Of a stretch of 64,000 nucleotides of DNA, positions 34,392 through 43,861 are shown piece by piece. Below the pieces are notes generated by a model, which was given only the letters and a program-made list of their open reading frames with translations, was not told the DNA's origin and searched no databases. Numbering within the stretch: position 1 is the stretch's first letter; each line of letters starts with the position of its first letter. Both the position numbers and the translations under genes were made by a program. Source of the stretch: JADLGL01 sp963823045 (GTDB lineage: Bacteria > Pseudomonadota > Alphaproteobacteria > Rhizobiales > Kaistiaceae); the NCBI GenBank assembly GCA_963823045.1, contig CAWGKA010000004.1, positions 62,001 through 126,000 of the forward strand, in the 5' to 3' direction.

Positions 34392-37115
34392 ATGGTGCGG
34401 CACGTTTCGATTGCAGACATCAATACCGTCCGCCTGTCAGGCGCCTTCGATGAGGGATGGTACCTGGACGCCTATCCGGATGTCCGGCAGCTCGGCATGG
34501 ATCCCATCGAGCACTATCTCTGGGTCGGTTGGAGACTCGGTCGGCGGGTGTCTCCCCAACAAATCCTGAATGCGACGAACCCTGCGGACGCGAGCGCACT
34601 TGAGAGGTTCGCGGCCTCGGCGCGGCTTGATTTGCGCGTAGCGGTCCTCGCCTGGGATGTCGGGCACAATCCGCTTGGCCGCGCGCATCTGTTGGCAGAA
34701 GTCCTTTCGCGGTCCTTTGATGTCGTGTTGGTTGGGCCGCTGTTCGGCAAATGGGGCGACAGGATCTGGCCGCCCGTCGACGTCAACACAGTGCCGATCG
34801 TAAGTTTCCCGGGGCGATCGTTTCCGAAATTCGCCGAAGACCTGGATCTGCTCGCCAAGCGCCTCGATTGCGATGCGATCGTCGTGTCGAAACCGCGGCT
34901 GCCTTCACTGCAACTCGGTCTCATGACGAAAGCGGCGTTGAACCGTCCGCTTATACTCGACATCGACGACCATGAAGCGGCCTTCACCGACGTTGCCGAG
35001 CCCTTGGCATTCGAAGATCTCGACGGCAGGCCGGACCTGGCGGCGCCATTTGGCGACGGCTGGACGCGGTTTGCCGAATCGCTCGTTCCGCTTGCGGACG
35101 AGGTTCTCGTTTCCAACGAGGAGCTCCGCGCCAAATTCGGCGGGACGATTGTACCGCATGTGCGCGACGAACGCCTGTTCGATCCGGCGCGCTACGATCG
35201 CGACGAATGCCGGGCATCCTTGGGTTTTCGGCCGGACGAGAAGGTCGTCCTGTTTGCCGGAACGGCCCGGGCTCACAAGGGACTGGGCCCGCTGGCGACG
35301 GCTTTGGCCACGCTCAACGACCGCTCGCATCGCCTGTGCATCGTTGGCGACGTGCGCGATCGGGGCCTCAAGAAGACCATCGAGGGGGCGCTCGGCGAAC
35401 GCGCCGTCTTTTTTCCCAACTGCCGCCTGAACGAATTGCCCCCCTTCCTGGCCGCGGCCGATCTCGTCTGTCTCCTCCAGGATGAGTCCCCGATCAGCCG
35501 TGCCCAATTGCCGGCCAAAGCGATCGACGCGCTGGCGATGTCCGTTCCCATTCTTGCCTATGAGACGCCACCGATACGGTCGCTCATTCGCAATGGCGTA
35601 ATCGAAAAGACCACGCCGGATGCCCTGCTCCAAGACTTGAAGCGGATGCTGGTTGACAGCGCGCATTATCGGGAGAGGCAGGCCGCCAACCGACCTTTGT
35701 TCGAGACGCGGTACAGCTACAAGGCCGTCGCCGATCAGCTGAGAGACATCGTTCTCGCCGCCGCCTCCGCACCCTCGCCGCTCGGCGAACGGGATCTGCC
35801 TTTCGTCGCCCTGCAGGAGCGGCTGCCGGCCGCCGCCGCGCCTGTTTCGGCTGGCATTTCCGACATCGTCGTCAACGACGAGGGGCGGTACGATATCGTC
35901 ATGTTCTGGAAGCAGAACGACAGCGGCCTCTACGGCCGGCGGTCCGACATGGTCGCCAAATATCTCGCCCGTCGGCCGGACGTCCGACAGGTCATCCTGA
36001 TAGACCACCCGATTCCGCGACGGAGGCTGAGGCAGAAGAAGATTGGCGGCGACGTCACGGAACACGCCGATGTCTACCGACAGACGATCGCCCGGTCGCT
36101 CGGTCTCCTTGATGCCGGCAACCTGGCCTCACGCGTGTTTGTCTGGGACGAAGGCCGAAGGCCGAAGGAATTGGCGTGGCGTCATCCGGCGCGGGATGAA
36201 TTCATTCCCTGGCTGCGCAAGGTGCTGAACGAGAGGGGCGTGCAACCGGACCGCGCCGTGTTCTGGGTCTACCCGACGAACGATTTTGCCGCTGACGCGA
36301 TCCGCGAATTCAAACCGCGAATGGTCGTCAGCGACATCGTTGACGACCAGCGGAAACGGCCCGGTCTGTCGAATGATCGCCGAGAGGCCTTCAACGCAAG
36401 CTATGCCGAACTGCTCGGTCTGTCCGACATCGCCTTCGCCAATTGTATGCCCGTCGTGAAGTCGATGTCTCAATTCGCGCCATCGATCAGCCTGCTGCCA
36501 AACGCATGCGAGATGGGCGTAGCCGACGTCACGCCGCCCGCCCGCAGGGTCATCGACCACACGTTGGCTTCAGCGCCCAAGCCATGGATAGGCTATGTCG
36601 GCAATCTGGAATTGAAGATCGACATGGATCTTCTGAAATTCGTCGCCCGTTCCCATCCGGAATGGAGCATCATCCTGGTCGGCTCCTGCCACTCGCGAAG
36701 CGAAGTGCTGGAACTCAGAGCCGAGCCGAATGTGTTCTTCACCGGCGTGGTGCCCTATGCCGACGCGCGCGGCCTGATCGCGCAGTTCGACGTCGCCATG
36801 GTCCCTCATATCAAGAGTTCGCTGACCGAAACGATGAACCCGCTGAAGGCCTTCGTCTATCTGTCACAGCATGTTCCGGTCGTCGCCACCGAAGTGCCGA
36901 ACATGGCCGAGGTAAGCGAATTCGTCGATTTTGCGAGCAACAACGAGGCTTTCGTCGCGGCGATCGAGCGACAGCTCAGAAACCGTACGACGATCGACTG
37001 GGAGAAGGTCGACGATCATCTGAGGGGCCATAGCTGGCCCACGCGCATCGACAAGGCGATGGAGTTGATCGAGGAATTCTTCGGCCGAACGGACCGGCGC
37101 AACCACTCAGCATAA
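34392..37115 (+). CDS. Large protein with two tandem GT-B glycosyltransferase domains
   Basis: 907 residues from the ATG at 34392. Residues 15-60 carry the FDEGWYLDAYPDVRQ ... DPIEHYLWVGWRLGRRV motif found at the front of many polysaccharide enzymes. The first GT4-like domain is 80-460 (VVLFAGTARAHKGLGPL, IVGDVRDRGLKK, RAQLPAKAIDALAM). The second is 500-900 (FWKQNDSGLYGRRSDMVAKY, PWIGYVGNLELKIDMDLL, NPLKAFVYLSQHVPVVATEVPN). One chain may thus add two sugars in turn. It follows the coiled-coil sulfotransferase with a 54-bp gap. Confidence 0.85.
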   Translation: MVRHVSIADINTVRLSGAFDEGWYLDAYPDVRQLGMDPIEHYLWVGWRLGRRVSPQQILNATNPADASALERFAASARLDLRVAVLAWDVGHNPLGRAHLLAEVLSRSFDVVLVGPLFGKWGDRIWPPVDVNTVPIVSFPGRSFPKFAEDLDLLAKRLDCDAIVVSKPRLPSLQLGLMTKAALNRPLILDIDDHEAAFTDVAEPLAFEDLDGRPDLAAPFGDGWTRFAESLVPLADEVLVSNEELRAKFGGTIVPHVRDERLFDPARYDRDECRASLGFRPDEKVVLFAGTARAHKGLGPLATALATLNDRSHRLCIVGDVRDRGLKKTIEGALGERAVFFPNCRLNELPPFLAAADLVCLLQDESPISRAQLPAKAIDALAMSVPILAYETPPIRSLIRNGVIEKTTPDALLQDLKRMLVDSAHYRERQAANRPLFETRYSYKAVADQLRDIVLAAASAPSPLGERDLPFVALQERLPAAAAPVSAGISDIVVNDEGRYDIVMFWKQNDSGLYGRRSDMVAKYLARRPDVRQVILIDHPIPRRRLRQKKIGGDVTEHADVYRQTIARSLGLLDAGNLASRVFVWDEGRRPKELAWRHPARDEFIPWLRKVLNERGVQPDRAVFWVYPTNDFAADAIREFKPRMVVSDIVDDQRKRPGLSNDRREAFNASYAELLGLSDIAFANCMPVVKSMSQFAPSISLLPNACEMGVADVTPPARRVIDHTLASAPKPWIGYVGNLELKIDMDLLKFVARSHPEWSIILVGSCHSRSEVLELRAEPNVFFTGVVPYADARGLIAQFDVAMVPHIKSSLTETMNPLKAFVYLSQHVPVVATEVPNMAEVSEFVDFASNNEAFVAAIERQLRNRTTIDWEKVDDHLRGHSWPTRIDKAMELIEEFFGRTDRRNHSA

Positions 37116-37130
37116 GGTTTAGCCGACGAT

Positions 37131-37778
37131 ATGCTTTGGACCAACGACTTCGTGTTCCTTCACTACCCCAAAGCCGCAGGCAAGAGCCTCGCTCGAGCCT
37201 TCGTGGAAGCATGGGATCCTCCGATCTGGGGGCTCGTTTCCAAGGGGCAGATGGCGAACTCTCCGGCATCCATCCTCAAGAGGTCAACCTTGAGATCGAG
37301 GGCAGCCATCAGAACGCAGCGAAAGCAATGCAGGTGCTGAAGGGACGTGGTCTCGACATCCGGAAATGAAGGCCGTTTTCGTCGCATCAGGGATCCATAT
37401 GAGCTCATTTGCTCCGCATATGCCTTCATGCGAGAGAGATACCCAAAGATGAAGGACAATCCAAATTTTGCCCTCGCCGGCACGACGGATTTCGACGAAT
37501 TCGTGAGGAAGTTCAACGTCGCCAATTACGAAAACTGGTTCGGTATTGACGGTGCCGACCTGCCGAACCTGCAACTGGTTCGCGTCGAACGGCTCGAAGA
37601 GGACTTCAATCGATACGCTCGCGAGTTTGGCTACAGGCCGATTGACATGCCGCATACCAATCGCTCGGATAGCGGGGCAGTTGCCAACTGGCTGAAAGAA
37701 CCCGGTGTGGTCGATGCCATAAATGCCAAATACGCCGCGTTGTTTGACCGCGGGCTGTATTCAAGACGGGCTGCGTGA
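37131..37778 (+). CDS. Sulfotransferase-like protein, frameshifted
   Basis: About 215 residues across at least two frame changes. Frame 1 gives the start and PAPS loop (FVFLHYPKAAGKSLARAFVE), frame 2 gives SGIHPQEVNLEIEGSHQNAA and a frame change near 37370 leads to RDPYELICSAYAFMRERYP and FDEFVRKFNVANYENWFG, with a natural end at 37778. The HYPKAAGKS loop and RDPYEL match the Sulfotransfer_2 type family. It starts 16 bp after the large glycosyltransferase. Either the sequence has errors here or the gene is decaying; GC content is lower than in the neighbours. Confidence 0.6.
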
Positions 37779-37800
37779 TGAAATCGCGGGTCATCGCAGG

Positions 37801-39187
37801 TTAGCTACGCCGATAGATGTCTTCGTGGAGTTGGCGCTCATGCCAATGACGCCCGCCGGTCTGATGGTGGAGCTTGCGTTTCCATTTAACAAAGCGAAAT
37901 AGCTCCGGCAGCGGCATGAGCGCGATATCGGGCGGAAGTGGATCGCCGGTGAGTATCTTCTGGACAATCCCAGGGCCCGTTAGGCCCCATATTCCCGCTC
38001 GTCGCCCTGACAGGACATGGCCTGTCGCGGTTTCCAAAGCCGCTCTCATGATTTGGTCGTCGGCGTTGCGGAAGATCATGAAGCCGGTGCGGACCTGATG
38101 GGGTCGGACCATCTCCCGTCTCGCGGTATGAAAACAGCGCGCGCTGAGTGCCGTTAAACAACCTCCCGATGTCGCCGACAGGATAGGTGGCCGCATCCGC
38201 CCAAATGCATCCCTCCTTCAGCATGATACAGTAGCGAAAGATGTCGGATCGCATGGTGGCAAAGGCGCATCGGCGAAATGCGGCGAGAACGTCGTCGCCG
38301 CACTCTGCCTGGATATACAGTTCTGCCGTGTCGTCGTTGAAGAGGCGATGCGGGACACCTGAAGCCCGCCACCGGTCGACGAGTTCACGAATCTCTAGGG
38401 GCGGAACAGGCTCGTGCCAGAACTGGACGACGTGCATCGGTGAGGAGCCCATGGTTTCACCAGTCCATGTCTCAGCGTACCCCAAACTGATGAGTAGATC
38501 GCCAGCCATTTCCTTGAAAACCCGCTTCTGACGTGGCGTCATCTCTTTGCTCCATCGCCCCGATCCGTTGAATATCGGCTGGTTGATCTGCCAGTTGCGA
38601 TTGCGCTTGTGGTTGGCGTCCTTGAGGGGAAGCGAAGCATCAGCCTCGCGTATCTCGGTGTCCCACCACAAGCGACGCGTCGAGTGGTGGGCGAGCATGG
38701 CGGGATCGAAGAGGATTCCGAGGAATGTGCAAACCTTCCTAAGCGTCAGTTCGGTGTCGGCGATCAGTGTCTCATAGCGCACGACCGCCACGCGCGGATC
38801 GCTGCGGAAGGGCAGTCCGGCCTTCGTGAGGTTCCGCCATAGATTGACTGACGATCTGAAGGTCTCGAGCCGCTTCGCTTGCGACACGGCTACATCTCGC
38901 CCGTCACGCTCCATGATGATGACGCGGGCCTCGGGGAACAACCGGAAAATTCTCTCCAGGACGAGGACGTGGCGCGGCGACTTTTCGACGATGTAGGTGG
39001 CGTTCGGATCAAGGGACCATCGTGATGGCCATCCTTGGATACGATCCATCACCTCGTCATCCGTGCCGCTTTTGAAGACACCGGTTTCCTTCGGCACGGC
39101 GGCGATCGCCGGATGGCTGTCGAGGATCGCGAGCATTAACGTCGTGCCGCTGTGCGCGGGCCCGCAAACGAAGAGGTGCTTAGCCAT
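37801..39187 (-). CDS. Sulfotransferase fused to a GT32-like glycosyltransferase (one frameshift)
   Basis: Residues 1-240 are a sulfotransferase: LFVCGPAHSGTTLMLAILDSH (PAPS loop) and RVIIMERDGRDVAVSQA. From about 248 (MHVVQFWHEPVPPLEIRELV) a second domain begins with the OCH1/GT32 pattern: FNDDTAELYIQAE, then RSDIFRYCIMLKEG and an Asp-containing sugar-nucleotide site IWADAATYP. After LFSYRET the frame changes near 38110; the other frame gives MVRPHQVRTGFMIFRNADD and ends at 37801. Such a sulfotransferase-glycosyltransferase fusion could add and sulfate one sugar. It is divergent from the sulfotransferase at 39333. Confidence 0.75.
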
Positions 39188-39332
39188 GGATGGCTTCTAG
39201 CAGCGGCCTGCGTCACGGTCCACGCGCCGGACGCGAGACCGCAAAATCGCCCGTGCGGGGGTGCGGCGCGACGGCGAGACTGATAGGAAACCAAGTACCA
39301 ATTTGTGTTGAATTGAAAGGGTTGCACTCGCG

Positions 39333-40286
39333 ATGTTCGCTAGAGCGCATGTCCACATTGGGATGCCGAAGGCGGGGTCGAGCGCAATCCAACGAACGGC
39401 GGTTCGTCACGCCGGTAAATTGATAGAACGGGGTTTCCTCTATCCAACCTCATCGGGACCAAGCCATCAGGCACTCAATCTCCATTTCAGAGGTTCGGGA
39501 GATAAGACAGGAGAACTGGCAGCGCTGCTGAACGAGATTGCTAATGGATCCAATGCAGCAGATCTAGTCGTCAGTTGCGAACATTTATTCTCAATGCCGC
39601 CGACCGCCATCTCGCGAATGCGCGGCTGGATTAGGGACCAGGCCGAGGGCCACACCGCAATCTGCTATATGAGGTCACCGGAGCACCAGGTGCTCAGCCT
39701 CCTTCAGCAGCAAATATTCAACGGCCTTCGAACGTTGGAGGAAGCCGGCTTGGGAGACTACACCGGCGGGTTGCAGAAGCCGTTCGAGCGATGGACGGCG
39801 GCCTTTCCCCGAAACGAACTCTCCGTGCTGGCCTACGTGCCATTTGATGCGAACGCCGGCACCCGGTGTCGATTTGGATTTCTTCTGCCATCGGTGCGGG
39901 GCCGCTGGCTGACGATGGTAGGGCGACGCGCGCGAACCCTGGTCTATCAATGCCGGCGGCGATCATCAAAAGTCGGATGAACGTTTTCGCGCGCAATAGA
40001 GCGAGCAGGGCCGGGCCACTCGCGATACTGAAACGAATACGAAGGCAAGCCGTTGGCGCTAGCTGAAGAGCGCATCGCCAATATCAAGGCCACCACCAAG
40101 GCGGACAGGGAGTGGATGTCCACCAATTGGGGGATTTCATTTGCCGAAGAAAAGCCGATTCCCCAGGTAGAAGACCTGCAGAGCTATTTCGACGGAGGGG
40201 TTGTTGATTCTGTCGCCAAAGTCGCGGCACAAATCCCTCAAGTGGCCGATTCCCTCGCTGCAGGAGGCCTTCTTCTGGGCAATTGA
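39333..40286 (+). CDS. Sulfotransferase-like protein, several frameshifts
   Basis: The first 175 residues read cleanly: HVHIGMPKAGSSAIQRTAVRHA (PAPS loop), VVSCEHLFS, ICYMRSPEHQVLSLLQQQ. The frame changes near 39860, and again near 39950 and 40050; other frames supply LSMPAAIIKSRMNVFAR and LAEERIANIKATTKADREW ... SYFDGGVVDSVAKV, which end at 40286. Read together this is about 315 residues, a normal sulfotransferase size. Lower GC and several breaks suggest either poor sequence or a decaying, transferred gene. Confidence 0.6.
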
Positions 40287-40364
40287 ATCGCTTAGGGCGG
40301 ACGGCGTGCCGCTTTAGTGTGGTCCTCCCGGCGGTCCGTTCGCCGAAGCACAAACAGGAAGAGC

Positions 40365-41261
40365 GTGTCGACCTTCATGAAGCTCATCATGACCCTGTTG
40401 GTCCGCGACGAGATCGACATCATCGACCAGAACATCGCGTTCCATCTCGCGGCGGGCGTCGACCACGTGATCGTCACGGACAACGGGTCGGAGGACGGAA
40501 CGCGCGACGTTCTGGCCGAATATGAAAGGGCGGGGATCGCGACGGTTTTGGACGAGCCGCGCCGGGACTTCGCGCAGGGCGAATGGGTGACGCGCATGGC
40601 ATTGCTGGCGCGGGATCGCTTCGGCGCGGATTGGATTCTCAACAACGACGCAGATGAGTTCTGGGCGGCGCCGTCCGCCGATCTGAAGTCCCATCTGGCG
40701 CAAGACGACGACGTATTGGCCTGCGTCCGCCATCACATGGTCTCGCCCTATGACGCGAGCGACGAGACGCCCTGGCCCGAGCGCGCTCTCTATCGGGCGA
40801 CAAGGCCGCCGCCGCTGGTCAGGCCCAAGGATTTCCTGACGGAACCGCTCGGCCGTCCTTTCTTCTACTTCCTTGCGAGACCGAAGGTTCTGGTGCGCGC
40901 CTCGGGGCTGACGTCCATCTCGCAGGGCAATCACGGCGCCTCGTTCGAACATGCGGCCAGGCCCGCTACGTCGGATATTGTCATCCACCACTATCCGTTC
41001 CGTTCGGTGGCGCAGTTCGAGCGCAAGGTGAGACAAGGCGGCGCCGCCTATCTTGCCAACACGACATTGCCGTCAAATGCTGGGTGGCATTGGCGCAGGT
41101 GGTTCGCCAAACTCACCGAACATGGCCTTGAATTCGCGCTTGCCGATGCGCTGCCGAACGCCGCGCGCCTTGCCGAGGACATCGGCGCAGGGACAGTCGT
41201 CGAGGAGCGTTGGCGCCCACCGGCGGAACCCGCGCTGCGGGACCGGCCGGACTCGGGCTAG
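40365..41261 (+). CDS. Glycosyltransferase family 2/92-like protein
   Basis: 298 residues from a GTG at 40365 with AGGAAG 5-6 nt upstream; an ATG at 40377 is the alternative. The fold motifs are MTLLVRDEIDIIDQNIAFHLAAG, VIVTDNGSEDGT and the metal site WILNNDADEFW. Later HHYPFRSVAQFERKV fits the same family of surface-glycan glycosyltransferases. Its TAG stop lies in a CTAG shared with the probable stop of the convergent sulfotransferase. Confidence 0.82.
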   Translation: MSTFMKLIMTLLVRDEIDIIDQNIAFHLAAGVDHVIVTDNGSEDGTRDVLAEYERAGIATVLDEPRRDFAQGEWVTRMALLARDRFGADWILNNDADEFWAAPSADLKSHLAQDDDVLACVRHHMVSPYDASDETPWPERALYRATRPPPLVRPKDFLTEPLGRPFFYFLARPKVLVRASGLTSISQGNHGASFEHAARPATSDIVIHHYPFRSVAQFERKVRQGGAAYLANTTLPSNAGWHWRRWFAKLTEHGLEFALADALPNAARLAEDIGAGTVVEERWRPPAEPALRDRPDSG

Positions 41262-42060
41262 GCGGTGAGGGGGGCTGCCGGGGCGCGTCCTCCAGCATGT
41301 CCTCTGCGGCAAGTATCTCCTGAGCCAAGGCGTGTTCTTCGTCCGATAGATCGCGCCGCCACCTGCCGACGCTTTCGGTATGGATCCGAAGCGTTTTTCG
41401 GACCTTCGGATCCTCTATTCCGGAACCGCGCTCCGGCGCCGCATATTCGGTCAGGATATTGGGCTCATAGTCCTCGCCAAGAAAGCCGAGGAGCGCCGTG
41501 ACCGTTTTCTCCGGCTCCGCCGCCAACTGCTCATAAGACAGCGTATGAGACGTGGCGACATGGGCGAGGCAATAGGCGTCGCCGGCCTGGCGGAACTTCC
41601 GGTACATTTCGACCTTGCCTCGGAAGTCGGTGGGAACGGTGCGGTGAAAATCGGCTTCGTTCAATGAGGCGAGAACGTCGAAGGGGTTCCGTACGACATG
41701 CACAAAGAGGAAGCCGTCCGGAAGCAAAGTGTGCCAGTCGCGCAGGTAAAGGACGTTCTCGGGATTCTTGTCGGCCCAGCGCGGTTTCCCCGCTATCGTT
41801 GCCGCACGCTCATGCATCGCGACAAACGCACCGCCGAACAGGGCAAGGAGTTCGGTCTCGGGAAAACCGAATTTGCGGGCGCTGGCGAACAGTCTGACAT
41901 GGGCGTGGTCGTCGTTCAGATAGTTGCCGTAGAAGTCCCTGAAGAACTTGATCTCAGGTCCGCAATGGATCCGGCTGTGCGAATCCAGCAGGCGTCGGAC
42001 GAGGGTCGTCCCCGAGCGCAGGGCGCCCCCGACGATGATTGGCAGCGATCTCGCCCCCAT
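41113..42060 (-). CDS. Sulfotransferase (3' end probably read through)
   Basis: 315 residues as written. PAPS loop LPIIVGGALRSGTTLVRRLLDS, then RWADKNPENV, HVVRNPFDVLASL and YEQLAAEPEKTVTALLGFLG are classical for the family. The start ATG at 42060 is close to the P-loop; one at 42150 is possible but would overlap the next gene. After AAEDMLEDAP the frame runs 149 bp antisense to the glycosyltransferase with low-complexity Pro/Arg. Removing one base in the GGGG near 41281 would give a stop at the shared CTAG (41258), which is the likely true end. Confidence 0.8.
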   Translation of the reverse strand: MGARSLPIIVGGALRSGTTLVRRLLDSHSRIHCGPEIKFFRDFYGNYLNDDHAHVRLFASARKFGFPETELLALFGGAFVAMHERAATIAGKPRWADKNPENVLYLRDWHTLLPDGFLFVHVVRNPFDVLASLNEADFHRTVPTDFRGKVEMYRKFRQAGDAYCLAHVATSHTLSYEQLAAEPEKTVTALLGFLGEDYEPNILTEYAAPERGSGIEDPKVRKTLRIHTESVGRWRRDLSDEEHALAQEILAAEDMLEDAPRQPPSPPSPSPAGPAARVPPVGANAPRRLSLRRCPRQGARRSAAHRQARIQGHVR

Positions 42061-42125
42061 GTTGATCTCAGCCACGGATTGGTCTTCCAACTTGTTCTCG
42101 TCCGGCCCGATAGCCGGCCTGGTCA

Positions 42126-42749
42126 ATGAGCCAATCGACAATGACTTCATCCTACTTCGCGGCAATCGCGCTTGGCCACATGGTGGCGCCGACTGGAGAA
42201 ATGTCGCCCGTATTGCGGCTTCGTGCCGGCCGGGCGGTCGAGTTCTTCAAGGCCGGTCGAACGCAGAGGCTTATCGTGTCGGGCGGCCAACAGCCGGCTG
42301 AGCCGCGAAGCGCTGCCGCCGCCATGAAGGAATTCGCCTTGGCCGAAGGCGTGCCCGAGCAGGCGATCGTCGAACAGGGCGACGCTCAGGACACGGTGGG
42401 CGAGGCGATATTCACTCGCTTCCTGCTTCTTCCGCCGACGGGGTCAAGACTGCTGCTGATCACCAGCGCCGATCACGCGCGCCGCGCCGGTGTGATCTTC
42501 CGCTACGTCTACGGGCCGGCCTTCACCATCGACGTCGAGGCCATCGAGGACACTTCCGAAATCGCAGACCGATCCGAAGAGGAGGCGCGCTCCCTGGCGA
42601 GGTTCCAAGCGCTTTTCGCGGGCATCGAAGCCGGCGATGATCGTGCCATTCTCGAACGCTTCTGGTCGAGGCATGCGCTGTACGCCGGCGATGCGTTTGC
42701 CGATATCCGCCGGCGCACATTCGATACCGTCGGGCAGGGTGATGCCTAA
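42126..42749 (+). CDS. YdcF/ElyC-like DUF218 protein
   Basis: 207 residues. DUF218 motifs: LRLRAGRAVEFFKAG, RLIVSGGQQP, MKEFALAEGVPEQAIVEQ, DTVGEAIFTR and LLLITSADHARRAGVIF. No signal or membrane segment is seen, unlike envelope ElyC/SanA, so this is a soluble form. Members are linked with envelope polysaccharide metabolism, which suits the island. It converges on the FemAB-like gene, the two stops overlapping in CTAA. Confidence 0.75.
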   Translation: MSQSTMTSSYFAAIALGHMVAPTGEMSPVLRLRAGRAVEFFKAGRTQRLIVSGGQQPAEPRSAAAAMKEFALAEGVPEQAIVEQGDAQDTVGEAIFTRFLLLPPTGSRLLLITSADHARRAGVIFRYVYGPAFTIDVEAIEDTSEIADRSEEEARSLARFQALFAGIEAGDDRAILERFWSRHALYAGDAFADIRRRTFDTVGQGDA

Positions 42750-43861
42750 GGGCGACGGTAGGCCGGGAAGAAATCGGAGGGAGGCGACGGCCGCCCGCCT
42801 TCGCGGTCCCACTCGTCCCGCAGCTCGCACAGCTGCCGATAGCGCGGCTCGTCGTAGATACGCTCCGACGTTTTCAGCGGCGCTCGCCGTTTCGAAAAGC
42901 CGGCCTTGAAGCGGAAGACGCCGTCATCGGCGCTGACCCCGCCGCCGAGAAACAAGCGCTTGCAGCCGCGCGCCTTCGCCCACAGCGCCATTTCGTAAAT
43001 CAGCATGTCGTTCGCGTGGGTGTGCGCCGTATCTCTGCGCCAGCCGGTGAGGTGGTAATAGGCCGTTTCCCGATCGTGCAGGACGAGGGAGAGCGAAACC
43101 GTTACGCCGTCCAGCGTCGCCGCGAAGAAGGTCATCCCGTCGCCGCCGAGCCGAGCGGCGAGGCTGCGGTAATATCCGACGGGGAACCGCCATCTGTCGG
43201 TAGCGTTCACCCGGTCCATCGTTTCAGCGTAGATCGGGACAAACTCCGCGATGGCCCGCTCGTCGGGCGAACGGGTATCGATCGCCACGCCCGCGCGGCG
43301 CGCGACGGAAAGGCCCCATCGGCGGTCTTCCGCCATCTCGCGCCGGATCGCTTCCGCGTCCTGGGTGAGGTCCATCCACACCACTTCCTTTCGCGTGCGA
43401 ATGGGGGCCGCTGGCTCGAGACGGTCGTTTTCCAGCAAGGGATGGAACACCGTGAACTCGGCCACGACGCCAATCTCGGCGCACCACTGCGCAAAGGCGC
43501 GTTCGAAGCGGGCAAGAAGGGCGGGGTCGGTATCAGGCGTGGCGAGCGGGCCACCGAACGGATAGACGTTGGAGATATCGAAGAGGGGCCCGCTATCGCC
43601 CCGGAGTTTCATGAAAGGAAGGCCATCCGCGCGGCGGAGCACGAATGGCTTGATGACGAAACCCGAGGGCTCCGTGAGGGCGGCAAGACAAACCGCCTCG
43701 GTGGCGTTGTCGGCGCTGTCCTGGATCGCCTGTGCATATTCGGGCGAGAAGCAGATGTCCGGCGCGGGCAACAGGGCGTGGAGGCTCCTCCAGCGAGCGA
43801 CCCCGCCATCGCCAATCGCGGCGACCGTGAACGCACCTCCCGCCGCGCAATACTCAAGCAA
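42746..43861 (-). CDS. FemAB/GNAT-type transferase (BioF2-like acetyltransferase domain)
   Basis: 371 residues from a TTG that overlaps the upstream gene by 8 bp. The two-lobed GNAT/FemAB fold is shown by VYPFGGPLATPD, EFTVFHPLLEND, VVWMDLTQDAEAIRREM, RWGLSVARRAGVAI, FFAATLDGVTVSLSLVL, AYYHLTGWRRDTAH and LFLGGGVSADDGVFRFKAGF. FemAB relatives add amino acids or acyl groups to cell-wall or exopolysaccharide precursors. As the third gene of a three-gene operon with an aminotransferase and a pyruvyl/PP-loop enzyme, it may acylate an amino sugar. That is inference. Confidence 0.8.
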   Translation of the reverse strand: MLEYCAAGGAFTVAAIGDGGVARWRSLHALLPAPDICFSPEYAQAIQDSADNATEAVCLAALTEPSGFVIKPFVLRRADGLPFMKLRGDSGPLFDISNVYPFGGPLATPDTDPALLARFERAFAQWCAEIGVVAEFTVFHPLLENDRLEPAAPIRTRKEVVWMDLTQDAEAIRREMAEDRRWGLSVARRAGVAIDTRSPDERAIAEFVPIYAETMDRVNATDRWRFPVGYYRSLAARLGGDGMTFFAATLDGVTVSLSLVLHDRETAYYHLTGWRRDTAHTHANDMLIYEMALWAKARGCKRLFLGGGVSADDGVFRFKAGFSKRRAPLKTSERIYDEPRYRQLCELRDEWDREGGRPSPPSDFFPAYRRP

